From contig NZ_JAJAYI010000006.1 in NCBI RefSeq assembly GCF_026786305.1, forward strand, positions 1 through 53,913: 53,913 nt of DNA, in the 5' to 3' direction. A program made the translations under genes and the position numbers. Source of the stretch: Cryobacterium sp. (GTDB lineage: Bacteria > Actinomycetota > Actinomycetes > Actinomycetales > Microbacteriaceae). Positions 25,132 to 32,449 of this stretch are shown one piece after another. Below the pieces are notes generated by a model. It was not told the origin of the DNA. It was given only the letters and a program-made list of their open reading frames with translations, and did no database searches. How positions within the stretch are numbered: position 1 is the first letter of the stretch; each line of letters starts with the position of its first letter.

Positions 25132-26154
25132 ATGCAGGTCACGCTCTTGATCTGGATCATCACGATCGCTGTCACGATCGCTTTCTTCGTCTACGAGTTC
25201 TTCGCCCACGTGCGCAAGCCGCACGAGCCCACCATCGGTGAGTCGGCTCGTTGGTCGGCGTTCTACATCAGTCTCGCGCTCCTGTTTGGCGTCGGCATCG
25301 GCATGGTCTCGGGCTGGACGTATGGCGGCGAGTACTTCGCCGGCTACCTCACCGAGAAGGCGCTCTCGATCGACAACCTCTTCGTTTTCCTGCTGGTCAT
25401 GGGGGCGTTCGCCGTGCCGAAGGCGTACCAGCAGAAGGTATTGATGGTGGGCATCATCATCGCACTCATCCTGCGTGGCGTCTTCATCGCCGTCGGCGCG
25501 ACCCTGATCGAGAACTTCTCTTGGATCTTCTACCTCTTCGGCGCCCTGCTCCTCGTGTTGGCATACCGGCAGGCATTCTCGAACCACGAAACCGACCCAG
25601 CCAATAACCGGCTTATGCGCTTCGTGCGCCGCCACCTCGCGGTGACCGACGAATATCACGGAGACAAGCTCACCGTGAAGATAAACGGCAAGCGGTTCGT
25701 AACCCCAATGCTCCTCACCATCGTCGCCATCGGCTTCATCGACCTGGTGTTCGCGGTCGACTCCATCCCCGCCATCTACGGGCTCACCAGCGAGGCGTAC
25801 ATCGTGTTCACGGCGAACGTCTTTGCGCTGATGGGGCTGCGGCAGCTCTACTTTCTCATCGGGGGTTTGCTCGAGCGCTTGGTCTACCTCGCGCAGGGCC
25901 TCGCCGTCATCCTTGCCTTTATTGGTGTGAAGCTCGTCTTCCACGCCCTGCATGTGAACGAGCTGCCGTTCATTAACGGCGGTCAGCCGCTTTTGTGGGT
26001 CCCCGAGATCCCGATCTCGTTCTCCCTGCTCTTCATCGGCGCCACGATCGCCGTGGCCACCGTGCTGAGCCTGGTCAAGACCCGCGGAAACCATTCAACA
26101 ATCGAAACATCCACGCCGATCGATCCCTCAACCCGGAAGGAACACGCGAAATGA
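25132..26154 (+). CDS. TerC-family integral membrane protein, probable Mn2+ exporter
   Basis: About 341 residues with 8-9 membrane segments. ALSIDNLFVFLLVMGAF and FIDLVFAVDSIPAIYGL contain the conserved aspartates typical of TerC/Alx proteins. A long hydrophilic loop (LAVTDEYHGDKLTVKINGKR) follows helix 6. The ATG at 25132 has GGAG at 25121-25124; an upstream frame that includes the riboswitch region is rejected. TerC/Alx proteins are associated with manganese homeostasis and tellurite resistance, and the riboswitch strongly supports a Mn2+ role. The stop overlaps the next gene's ATG (ATGA), so that unknown gene is translationally coupled. Confidence 0.9.
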   Translation: MQVTLLIWIITIAVTIAFFVYEFFAHVRKPHEPTIGESARWSAFYISLALLFGVGIGMVSGWTYGGEYFAGYLTEKALSIDNLFVFLLVMGAFAVPKAYQQKVLMVGIIIALILRGVFIAVGATLIENFSWIFYLFGALLLVLAYRQAFSNHETDPANNRLMRFVRRHLAVTDEYHGDKLTVKINGKRFVTPMLLTIVAIGFIDLVFAVDSIPAIYGLTSEAYIVFTANVFALMGLRQLYFLIGGLLERLVYLAQGLAVILAFIGVKLVFHALHVNELPFINGGQPLLWVPEIPISFSLLFIGATIAVATVLSLVKTRGNHSTIETSTPIDPSTRKEHAK

Positions 26155-26978
26155 GCATAATCTCCAAACTCACCGGCCTCGCTCAGAAGGCTCTCGACAA
26201 GTCAGGTTCGTCGAACCAGAGTGCGAACGCTGGCCAGAGCGACTGGCGCGCGATCGTTCGTAATGCAGCAGATGCGTTGACCGGAGAGGGCCGCACTGCT
26301 GAATCCGGCCGCGCCGACGGCGGACCCGCTACCGAGTCTCTTCGATCCGCTTCAGCCGTGTCATCCGCTTCATCCGGGGCGATCGACAACACCGATCGGG
26401 CGGCGATCGCGCGCTACGACTACCTCCTACAAACCGCCGACCCGCACCAGATCGAGCAGGTGCACCGCGAGGCATTCGAGAGACTCACTCCGGCCCAGCG
26501 CGATCAGATCCAACAGCGGATGCGCGCAGAGCTCCCCGCCCACGTAGTGCCCCGCACCTCAGGTGCCGATGACCTCGCCCGGGCGGCCACCCGAACGGAG
26601 TCCAGCCGCCCCGGATTTCTCCGAGGCCTCCTCGCCCGCGCCGACGGCCAGGAGTCACGCTCGGGCGGGGGTATCGGCCGTGGAGCGCTGCTGGGCGGCG
26701 CCGCCGCGGGAGCCGGCCTCGCAGCAGGTGGTGTTCTCGCCGCCGTCGCCGGCGGAGCCGTCGTCACCTCTGTCGCAGGCCCCCTCCTCGAGCAGGCGGC
26801 GAACTTCGGAGTTGATTTCGACGCCTTGGCTAGCGGTATCGACCTCGAAGGCGTAACCGGGGGAGTGGACGAGTTCGCGGCCAGCGCGGGCGAAACCGTT
26901 TCGGGCCTTGGCGAGCAGGTGAACGAATTCGGATCCGACTTTAACCTCCCAGGGCTAGACGATTTCCTCGGCCGTTGA
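26151..26978 (+). CDS. Protein of unknown function coupled to terC
   Basis: About 275 residues. AAGGAA lies upstream, and the ATG overlaps the terC stop. The N-terminal and middle parts are hydrophilic and Ser/Arg/Ala-rich with a helical DPHQIEQVHREAFERLTPAQ stretch. The C-terminal third has a Gly/Ala-rich hydrophobic segment (GALLGGAAAGAGLAAGG onward) that could span or insert in the membrane, followed by an acidic tail. I do not recognise a named domain. Similar proteins are sometimes named cation-transporting ATPase, but no P-type ATPase motif is present here. Coupling to terC suggests a partner role in metal handling (inference). Confidence 0.7.
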   Translation: MSIISKLTGLAQKALDKSGSSNQSANAGQSDWRAIVRNAADALTGEGRTAESGRADGGPATESLRSASAVSSASSGAIDNTDRAAIARYDYLLQTADPHQIEQVHREAFERLTPAQRDQIQQRMRAELPAHVVPRTSGADDLARAATRTESSRPGFLRGLLARADGQESRSGGGIGRGALLGGAAAGAGLAAGGVLAAVAGGAVVTSVAGPLLEQAANFGVDFDALASGIDLEGVTGGVDEFAASAGETVSGLGEQVNEFGSDFNLPGLDDFLGR

Positions 26979-27150
26979 GCGTGAAACCACGTCGCCAGAA
27001 TGCATAATCCGCAAATGTAATCCTCTGCGTGGACAACACGCACCCAACGCGGTCATGTCGCCGGCGGATAATGGACTGCGGGACAATGTTCGTGCCTGTC
27101 AGAACGTCCCCCTGCGGGTCTCCCACCTCGGAGAAGAACAGGACCGGCAG

Positions 27151-27922
27151 ATGCGATATCGCACACTCGGCAACAGCGGCGCAGTCGTTTCGACCTACGC
27201 ACTGGGCACCATGACCTTTGGGGCGGAAGCCGATGAGGAGATGGCCAACGCGCTCCTGGACACGTATGTGGGCGCCGGCGGCACCCTCATCGACACAGTG
27301 GATGTCTACAGTTCCGGAACCTCGGAGGAGATGACCGGGTCGTGGTTGGCTTCTCACCCGACCGAGAGGGAGCAGATCGGTCTCGCCACCAAGGGCCGGT
27401 TCGCCATGGGCGACGGCCCCAACGATCGGGGTACCAGTCGTCGGCACCTGCACCGGGCCCTCGACGATTCACTGCGGCGGCTCAGAACGGAGCACATCGA
27501 CCGGTATCACATGCACGCCTGGGAACCGGTGACGCCGTTGGAGGAGACGCTGTGCTTTCTCGACGATGCCATCCGAAGCGGCAAGATCGGCTACTACACT
27601 TCTCCAACTTTCTCGGATGGCAGCTGACGAAAGCCGTGCACGTGGCGAAGGCTTTGGGCTTCACGGCGCCGGTCACACTCCAGCCGCAGTACAGCCTGCT
27701 CGTTCGCAAGATCGAATCCGAGATCGTGCCGGCGGCCCTCGATGGGGGTCTGGGGCTTTTGCCCTGGTCGCCGCTGGGCGGCGGATGGTTATCGGGCAAG
27801 TACCAACGCGACACCGATCCCACCGGCGCGACGCGGCTGGGAGCCCTGAGCTCTCCTGCCGTTTCCGACTATCCGTATGGGAGGGCACGGTCGCGCAACG
27901 CTTCCGCACGGTCGCCTTCTAA
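27151..27922 (+). pseudogene. Broken aldo/keto reductase gene
   Basis: The first frame from ATG 27151 encodes RYRTLGNSGAVVSTYALGTM, GGTLIDTVDVYSSGTSEE and HIDRYHMHAWEPVTP, the N-terminal two-thirds of an aldo/keto reductase. The conserved Asp and Tyr of the catalytic region (DTVDVY) are present. At about 27600 a single-base frameshift is needed to continue with NFLGWQLTKAVHVAKALGFT and LLPWSPLGGGWLSGKYQRDT. A further shift near 27860 leads to a short end (WEGTVAQRFRTVAF) at 27922. The C-terminal NADPH-binding part is missing. It is unlikely to make an active enzyme unless the frameshifts are sequencing errors. Confidence 0.85.
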
Positions 27923-28006
27923 ATGCGGAGTTCGGCAAACGCGGGTCACGTCACCGAGTCACGTCGGCAGAATCCCACGGCCGTTCGGAAACCGTGCGAC
28001 CGACCA

Positions 28007-28924
28007 TTATGGAACGTTGTTTGACCCGGTGACCTGCGTGACGCTTCGCTCGGATCTGCTCCCGAGAAGGCGAGAGATTCCGAAAACGATACCGACGATG
28101 ATCAGACCAAGAATGAGGCCGAACACGGCCGACATCGCCGTGTCGGTGACCCAGACGACGACAGGTCCGGCAGATTCGACAGCCTGCGTCACGGCGTGCA
28201 GCACATCGTAGGGAGCGTGCCAGAAAGTCTCGGCCAGGTTCGCGATCACGAGGTGGCCGCCAACCCACAACATGGCGACCGTGCCGATGACGCCGATCAC
28301 CCGGAACACGGTGGGCATCGAACGCACGATGCGTGCGCCGGTGCGTCGTACCCGTCGTTCCGAGTTCTTCATTAGTGACAGTCCGATGTCGTCGATCTTG
28401 ACCAGCAGAGCGACGGCGCCGTAGACAAGCACTGTCATGCCGAGGCCGATGACCACCAACGCGCCGAGCGTGTTCCAGAGGCCAAAATCGGGGTCGAGGC
28501 TGGCCAGCGCGATCAGCATGATCTCGGTGCTGAGAATGAGGTCGGTGCGAATAGCGCCGAAGATGAGCTTGCCCTCATCGCGCGCTTCGGACTCGTCGCT
28601 GCTGTGATGCGCGCCAAACCATTCGGTGACTTTCTCCGCACCTTCGAAGCACAGATAGGTGCCGCCGAGGATGAGCAACCACGGCAACACCCACGGCGCG
28701 AACGCGGACAGGAGTAGTGCGAGCGGGATGATGATGACGAACTTGTTGAACAGGCTGCCCTGCGCGATGCGCCAGACGACGTGGAGCTCGCGCGCCGGCG
28801 AGAGCCCCTGAACATACTGCGGGGTGACGGCCGCGTCGTCGATGACGACGCCGGCGGTTTTCGCACTCGCCTTGAGGGCGGCGGTAAGTATGTCATCGAC
28901 TACGGCGAGTAAACCGACCGACAT
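28007..28924 (-). CDS. DUF808 (YedI-like) membrane protein
   Basis: 305 residues of normal length. Hydrophobic segments (FVIIIPLALLLSAFAPWVLP, LPWLLILGGTYLCFEGAEKV, LILSTEIMLIALASL, LGALVVIGLGMTVLVYGAVA, VIGVIGTVAMLWVGGHLV, and SAVFGLILGLIIVGIVFGIS) are separated by the family phrases VDDILTAALKASAKTAGVVI, GKLIFGAIRTDLILS and RRTGARIVRSMP. The function of DUF808 is unknown. The gene is intact, whereas a closely related copy at 21239-21752 is deleted and truncated. The pair implies a past duplication. Confidence 0.88.
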   Translation of the reverse strand: MSVGLLAVVDDILTAALKASAKTAGVVIDDAAVTPQYVQGLSPARELHVVWRIAQGSLFNKFVIIIPLALLLSAFAPWVLPWLLILGGTYLCFEGAEKVTEWFGAHHSSDESEARDEGKLIFGAIRTDLILSTEIMLIALASLDPDFGLWNTLGALVVIGLGMTVLVYGAVALLVKIDDIGLSLMKNSERRVRRTGARIVRSMPTVFRVIGVIGTVAMLWVGGHLVIANLAETFWHAPYDVLHAVTQAVESAGPVVVWVTDTAMSAVFGLILGLIIVGIVFGISRLLGSRSERSVTQVTGSNNVP

Positions 28925-28999
28925 CTGGTTCTCCTCGGGTGGGGCGTCGTCCTCGTGTTGGGCAACGGCAAGGGTCTCTAGAGTACCGTGGGGCCGGTG

Positions 29000-29330
29000 C
29001 CCCCGCCCAGCGCCCGAAGCGGCGCATCGCGCTGCCGAGCTTCACGGCGGCCGCGATCCGCCGTCAATTCGCCCAAACAGGGCACGACGCCCCGTCGTAT
29101 CCCTTCGCGACAAAGACGGGCAGACCGGGCAGCGTCAGCAATATTGTTCGGTTGCTCCGCACGTTCGTTGACGACAACGAGCACCCGCTGAGAGACGCTC
29201 GGATCGAGGTGGGGGAGTTCATCAGGCACATCTTTCGCCGGACCGCGACCACGCTCGTCGAAGCCCGCGCGGGCTTCATTCTCGCCCGGGCTTCTCGGGC
29301 TCTCGGTGACGTCCTGTGCATGTGCGTGCT
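29000..29330 (+). pseudogene. Tyrosine recombinase (integrase) C-terminal remnant
   Basis: The plus-strand frame reads RRIALPSFTAAAIRRQFAQ, FATKTGRPGSVSNIVRLLR and FIRHIFRRTATTLVEARAG, then ARASRALGDV. This matches the C-terminal catalytic domain of phage-type tyrosine integrases. The box II Arg lies in H-x-F-R-R-T, and RRxxLP with a T-x-x-G-x-P segment precedes it. The N-terminal arm-binding and core domains are absent, and the terminal catalytic Tyr is not recognisable. It is a relic suggesting that the neighbouring accessory genes once arrived on an integrative element. Confidence 0.6.
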
Positions 29331-29533
29331 GCGCGCCGGTAGGCCGTCTGTCCCGCAGCGCTCGGGACTAAATGAATGCAGAAACGGGCTCTCCTGACGT
29401 GACCGTGGGTCAAAGACGGCCGGGGAGCACTGGCCGTGGCCTGCTGTTTCTCGGTGCGGTTTTCCGGGTTCTTCCAGGGCGCGTAGCGGGCGTACGTGAG
29501 ACCGGTCGCTTGGGCGCTGCTCCAGGGCGCCGG

Positions 29534-31066
29534 TCAGGAAGTCGATAAGTCTTGTTTCAGGTGTATACCTTGCGTTTCCAAGGAGCGTTCTGCGTCGGCT
29601 TTGTGGCTTGCGACCTGGGTGACGCTCGGGAGCAGGGTGCTGGAGAGTGCAGCCAGTGCCAGGGCAAAGATGGGCACCCAGATGCTCGCGAGGAAAGCAT
29701 CCCGAAGAACAGTCGGCGTAAAGGTAACGCCAACGATGCCAAAGAAGACCACACCGATTACAGCTATGCCGATCGCTCCGCCAACCTGCTGGAAGGTGCC
29801 GAGTACCCCTGACGCTGCTCCGGCGTTGGCGATCGATGTTTGGGCGAGGGCAACGTCTGTCAGGGGCACGACCAGAAGGGTCAGCCCGAGACCGGCGAGG
29901 GCCATCGCCGGTATCAGATCGGTGCCGACGAGGGCGTTGGCCTGGGCTCCGATAATGTTCTGGATCCAGAGGTAACCGCCGATCTGGGCGATTGCCCCGA
30001 GAAAGATCAGCCCTTTTCCCAGACGTGGGCCGAGACGTACGGCGACGCCGCTACCGACGAGAGCGGCGAGGCTGAAGGGCAGAGTTGTCAGGCCGGCCTC
30101 GATCGCGGAGAAGCCGAGCCCGATCTGCAGGTAAAGCACCAGAATCAAAAAGAAACCTCCGATGGAGGCGCTAAACGAGAACGAGGTGAGCACCCCGGCC
30201 GAGTAGCCGCGGCTGTGGAAGAGGGAGGGTGGCACAAGGGCGGAGCCGGACTTCTTATCAAGCCAGTTCTGATACCAGATGAATACTGCCAGTAGCAGGG
30301 GGCTGGCACCGATCATGATCCAGATGCCGACCGGCCATTCGAGGGCGCGGCCTTCGATCAATCCATACACGAGCAAGAACAGTGCCGCCGAGATCAGTAC
30401 GACGCCCAGCACGTCCAGTCGTACCCGCCTCGTGGCACGAGACTCGGGAATGCAGAGTGAGGCTGTGATGAACAAGACGATACCCACCGGAACGTTGATC
30501 ATGAACACGCTCCGCCAGCCGAGCTCGAACGCGTTCTGTGAGATGAGGAGCCCACCGATGAGGGGTCCAGCGACGGCCGCGAGTCCGGAGATCGCGCCGA
30601 GGGCGCCGAATGCCCCGGCGCGTTCCTTCGGCGCAAACAGCACTTGAATGATCGAGAGCACTTGGGGAATCATGATCGCCCCGAAGGCACCCTGCACCAG
30701 GCGGGAAACCACGAGCATGTCGCCGCTCGTCGCAACCGCGCAGGACGCCGACGCAAGGGTAAACCCTGCTACTCCGATCAGGAAGAGTCGCTTCCGGCCG
30801 AAGATGTCCCCAAGTCGACCGCCCGTGGTGAGGAGGACGGCGAAGGTGAGCACGTAGCCCGACACGATCCACTCGAGCTGTGCTGGGGTGGCGCCGAGAT
30901 CTTTCTCGATCGAGGGGAGAGCCACGTTGACGATCGTCGTGTCGAGCAGGTCCATGAAGGAAGCGAAAAGCAGTACAACTACAGCGAGCCAGCGGAGGCG
31001 CATAAGTCTTCTCTTGGGTTGGGGTGGCACCGAATTGGCCCGGTGGTTGACGGGTGCATCTTTCAC
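29534..31066 (-). CDS. MFS multidrug-efflux-type transporter (EmrB/QacA, DHA2)
   Basis: About 510 residues (or 489 if the ATG at 31003 is used; neither start has a strong ribosome-binding site) with 14 membrane segments. Helix 1 carries SFMDLLDTTIVNVALPSIEK, the motif typical of 14-TM drug/proton antiporters. GGRLGDIFGRKRLFLIG is motif A, and GPLIGGLLIS is antiporter motif C. Family members export lipophilic drugs, cations or secondary metabolites. No regulator gene is adjacent, and the substrate is unknown. It is flanked by the integrase remnant on one side and by remnants of an acyl-CoA ligase on the other. Confidence 0.88.
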   Translation of the reverse strand: MKDAPVNHRANSVPPQPKRRLMRLRWLAVVVLLFASFMDLLDTTIVNVALPSIEKDLGATPAQLEWIVSGYVLTFAVLLTTGGRLGDIFGRKRLFLIGVAGFTLASASCAVATSGDMLVVSRLVQGAFGAIMIPQVLSIIQVLFAPKERAGAFGALGAISGLAAVAGPLIGGLLISQNAFELGWRSVFMINVPVGIVLFITASLCIPESRATRRVRLDVLGVVLISAALFLLVYGLIEGRALEWPVGIWIMIGASPLLLAVFIWYQNWLDKKSGSALVPPSLFHSRGYSAGVLTSFSFSASIGGFFLILVLYLQIGLGFSAIEAGLTTLPFSLAALVGSGVAVRLGPRLGKGLIFLGAIAQIGGYLWIQNIIGAQANALVGTDLIPAMALAGLGLTLLVVPLTDVALAQTSIANAGAASGVLGTFQQVGGAIGIAVIGVVFFGIVGVTFTPTVLRDAFLASIWVPIFALALAALSSTLLPSVTQVASHKADAERSLETQGIHLKQDLSTS

Positions 31067-31376
31067 CGTGACGATCGTTTCGGCTCAGAGTTTGGCGATC
31101 ACGGGATTGAGGCGGTGAAACATGACAAAAAGATCGGGCTGTTAGCCGAGGGTGGCAACCGAAGAACGTTGTCTCGCGGTACTTCATTTTAGGCGCTCGG
31201 CGTGGCCATCACGTTGTCCTGACGATTGAATACCGAGCTGGTTCCGGGCGACCACTGCAGGGGCGCCTCCCAAGCTCGGTGCGGCCCTGCGTGTCAGGGT
31301 TGGGTGAGGCCAGCACCACCGGTTGCGTCTGTCTACCCCCAGGGGGTCTTGTCAGTGGGGGGAGGCGGTGTTCGCG

Positions 31377-31538
31377 GTTCGCGAGGACCGCGAACAAGTC
31401 GCTTGCGGCGTCGCTATCGATACCGACGGTGAGGAGCCCCAGGGCTAGCCGGTCCACGACCGAATTCACTCCGGTATGGCTCCACTGCCTGCCGGTCGCG
31501 ACCTCGACGAGCACGTCGCGATGTGGGAACCGCGCCAC
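31377..31538 (-). pseudogene. AMP-binding (acyl-CoA ligase) N-terminal remnant
   Basis: The minus strand reads FPHRDVLVEVATGRQWSHTG, then DRLALGLLTVGIDSD and ANREH. This matches the N-terminal region of AMP-dependent synthetases (DREALVEVATGRRWTYAEF, then DRLALGLLALGIxKGD), up to the point where the A-motifs would begin. No AMP-binding motif or downstream domain follows. It is a small dead fragment; the remaining stretch to 31209 is unrecognisable. Confidence 0.5.
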
Positions 31539-31590
31539 TGTGTGGTCACTGTGTGGTCACTGTGTGTTCACAGCGTGTTCACAGTGATCG
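31536..31590. repeat. 11-bp tandem repeats (iteron-like)
   Basis: Five consecutive 11-base units start with CAC: two identical CACTGTGTGGT (31536-31546 and 31547-31557), then CACTGTGTGTT (31558-31568), CACAGCGTGTT (31569-31579) and a diverged CACAGTGATCG (31580-31590). The spacing of one helical turn means that the same DNA face is presented each time. It lies beside an acyl-CoA-ligase remnant in a region with no intact gene. Confidence 0.85.
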
Positions 31591-31950
31591 CCGATCGTGG
31601 ATTCCAGGAGCGGATGGTTTGACGGGCTCTGGCTGGTTTGACGGCCTCTGAGCGTATGACACTCCTCGATTGGGCGCAGTACCCGGCATCGGGAGACGAA
31701 CCCGTGATAGTGCGTCATGACGTCTCCTTGATAGACGAAGGTGTATCCCTGCCAAGCGGTCGGCGGCCAACCCGTGACTTACAAGTCCCTCCGGAGGGCC
31801 AGACGGACCCGACCAGCACCGCAACCTTCGCGTCGGGCACAACCATCCCCGCCCAGCTTAAACGTGGGATGACCACAGCTGTCCTGGCAAGAGCAGAACC
31901 CGACTCGCCCGATCCACGGCATCTGCATGGAGACCCCCTGCTACCCAATT
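31591..31950. other. Intergenic region with no supported gene
   Basis: Several short frames exist in this ~360-base stretch but none has a family signature, ribosome-binding site or coding bias I would defend. Some hydrophobic peptide-like stretches on the minus strand (such as VVIPRLSWAGMVVPDAKVAV) may be remnants. I annotate nothing. Confidence 0.4.
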
Positions 31951-31979
31951 TTGACTGATTCCAGAAAACGAGGCAGACT
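31951..31979 (+). promoter_or_regulatory. Candidate furA promoter, probably near-leaderless
   Basis: TTGACT at 31951-31956 resembles a -35 element. A spacer of 17 leads to CAGACT at 31974-31979, which could be a poor -10, placing transcription start close to the ATG at 31983. The phrase TTGACTGATTCCAGAAAA resembles the stretch in front of actinobacterial furA-katG operons, where FurA autoregulation occurs. No Shine-Dalgarno sequence is visible before the start, consistent with leaderless translation. Confidence 0.4.
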
Positions 31980-31982
31980 TGA

Positions 31983-32417
31983 ATGGTGCTTACGTCGCCG
32001 GAGGTTCAACAGTTGCTTCGGGAGGCGAGTCTGCGGGTGACGCGTCCGAGGATGGCAGTTTTGAGCGCTGTGCACACACATCCGCACGCGGACACCGAAT
32101 CGATCATCGGTGCCGCGCGCGCTGTACTCCCCGAACTGTCCCACCAGGCCGTGTACGACTCCCTGCACACTCTGACAGCCGTGGGCTTGTTGCGGCGCAT
32201 CCAGCCGGCCGGATCTCGGGCGCGCTACGAAACCCGCGTCGAGAACAATCATCACCATGTCGTGTGCCGCTCCTGTGGTCTCATCGCCGACGTCGACTGC
32301 GTGGTCGGCGAGGCACCCTGCTTGACTCCGTCCGACGATCACGGCTTCGTGATCGAAACAGCGGATGTCATCTTCTGGGGTTTATGCCCCACCTGCTCGA
32401 CCTCACAACGTTGCTGA
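31983..32417 (+). CDS. Fur-family repressor (FurA/CatR-like) upstream of katG
   Basis: 144 residues. The winged HTH contains [20 protein letters not shown] and the recognition region [20 protein letters not shown]. The metal-sensing half has [10 protein letters not shown] and a terminal CPTC, i.e. two Cys-x-x-Cys pairs that bind structural zinc. This is the FurA/CatR peroxide-responsive type: Fe- or Mn-loaded protein represses, and oxidation releases it. It lies 32 bp before katG in the same direction, the classical actinobacterial furA-katG arrangement, and so is expected to control katG. The first codon is ATG 31983; no good ribosome-binding site precedes it. Confidence 0.92.
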   Translation: MVLTSPEVQQLLREASLRVTRPRMAVLSAVHTHPHADTESIIGAARAVLPELSHQAVYDSLHTLTAVGLLRRIQPAGSRARYETRVENNHHHVVCRSCGLIADVDCVVGEAPCLTPSDDHGFVIETADVIFWGLCPTCSTSQRC

Positions 32418-32434
32418 TCACAACGATCAGCAAC
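32410..32434. promoter_or_regulatory. 10-bp palindrome between furA and katG
   Basis: GTTGCTGATC at 32410-32419 and GATCAGCAAC at 32425-32434 are a perfect inverted repeat around ACAAC. The left arm contains the furA stop codon, and the right arm ends 15 bases before the katG start. As RNA it makes a stable hairpin in the bicistronic transcript; as DNA it is a symmetrical 25-bp site. It could be an RNA processing or attenuation element or a regulator site. The katG ribosome-binding site AAAGGA lies just outside it. Confidence 0.75.
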
Positions 32435-32449
32435 CCTGAAAGGAATCCC

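Noticed and set aside
25030..26094. 354-residue minus-strand open frame across terC
   Set aside because: It is very rich in Glu, Asp, His and Arg as typical for the antisense of a membrane-protein gene; it also covers the riboswitch.
31536..31590. Tandem 11-bp repeats as a CRISPR array
   Set aside because: Units are contiguous without spacers and only 11 bases long; no cas gene is nearby.
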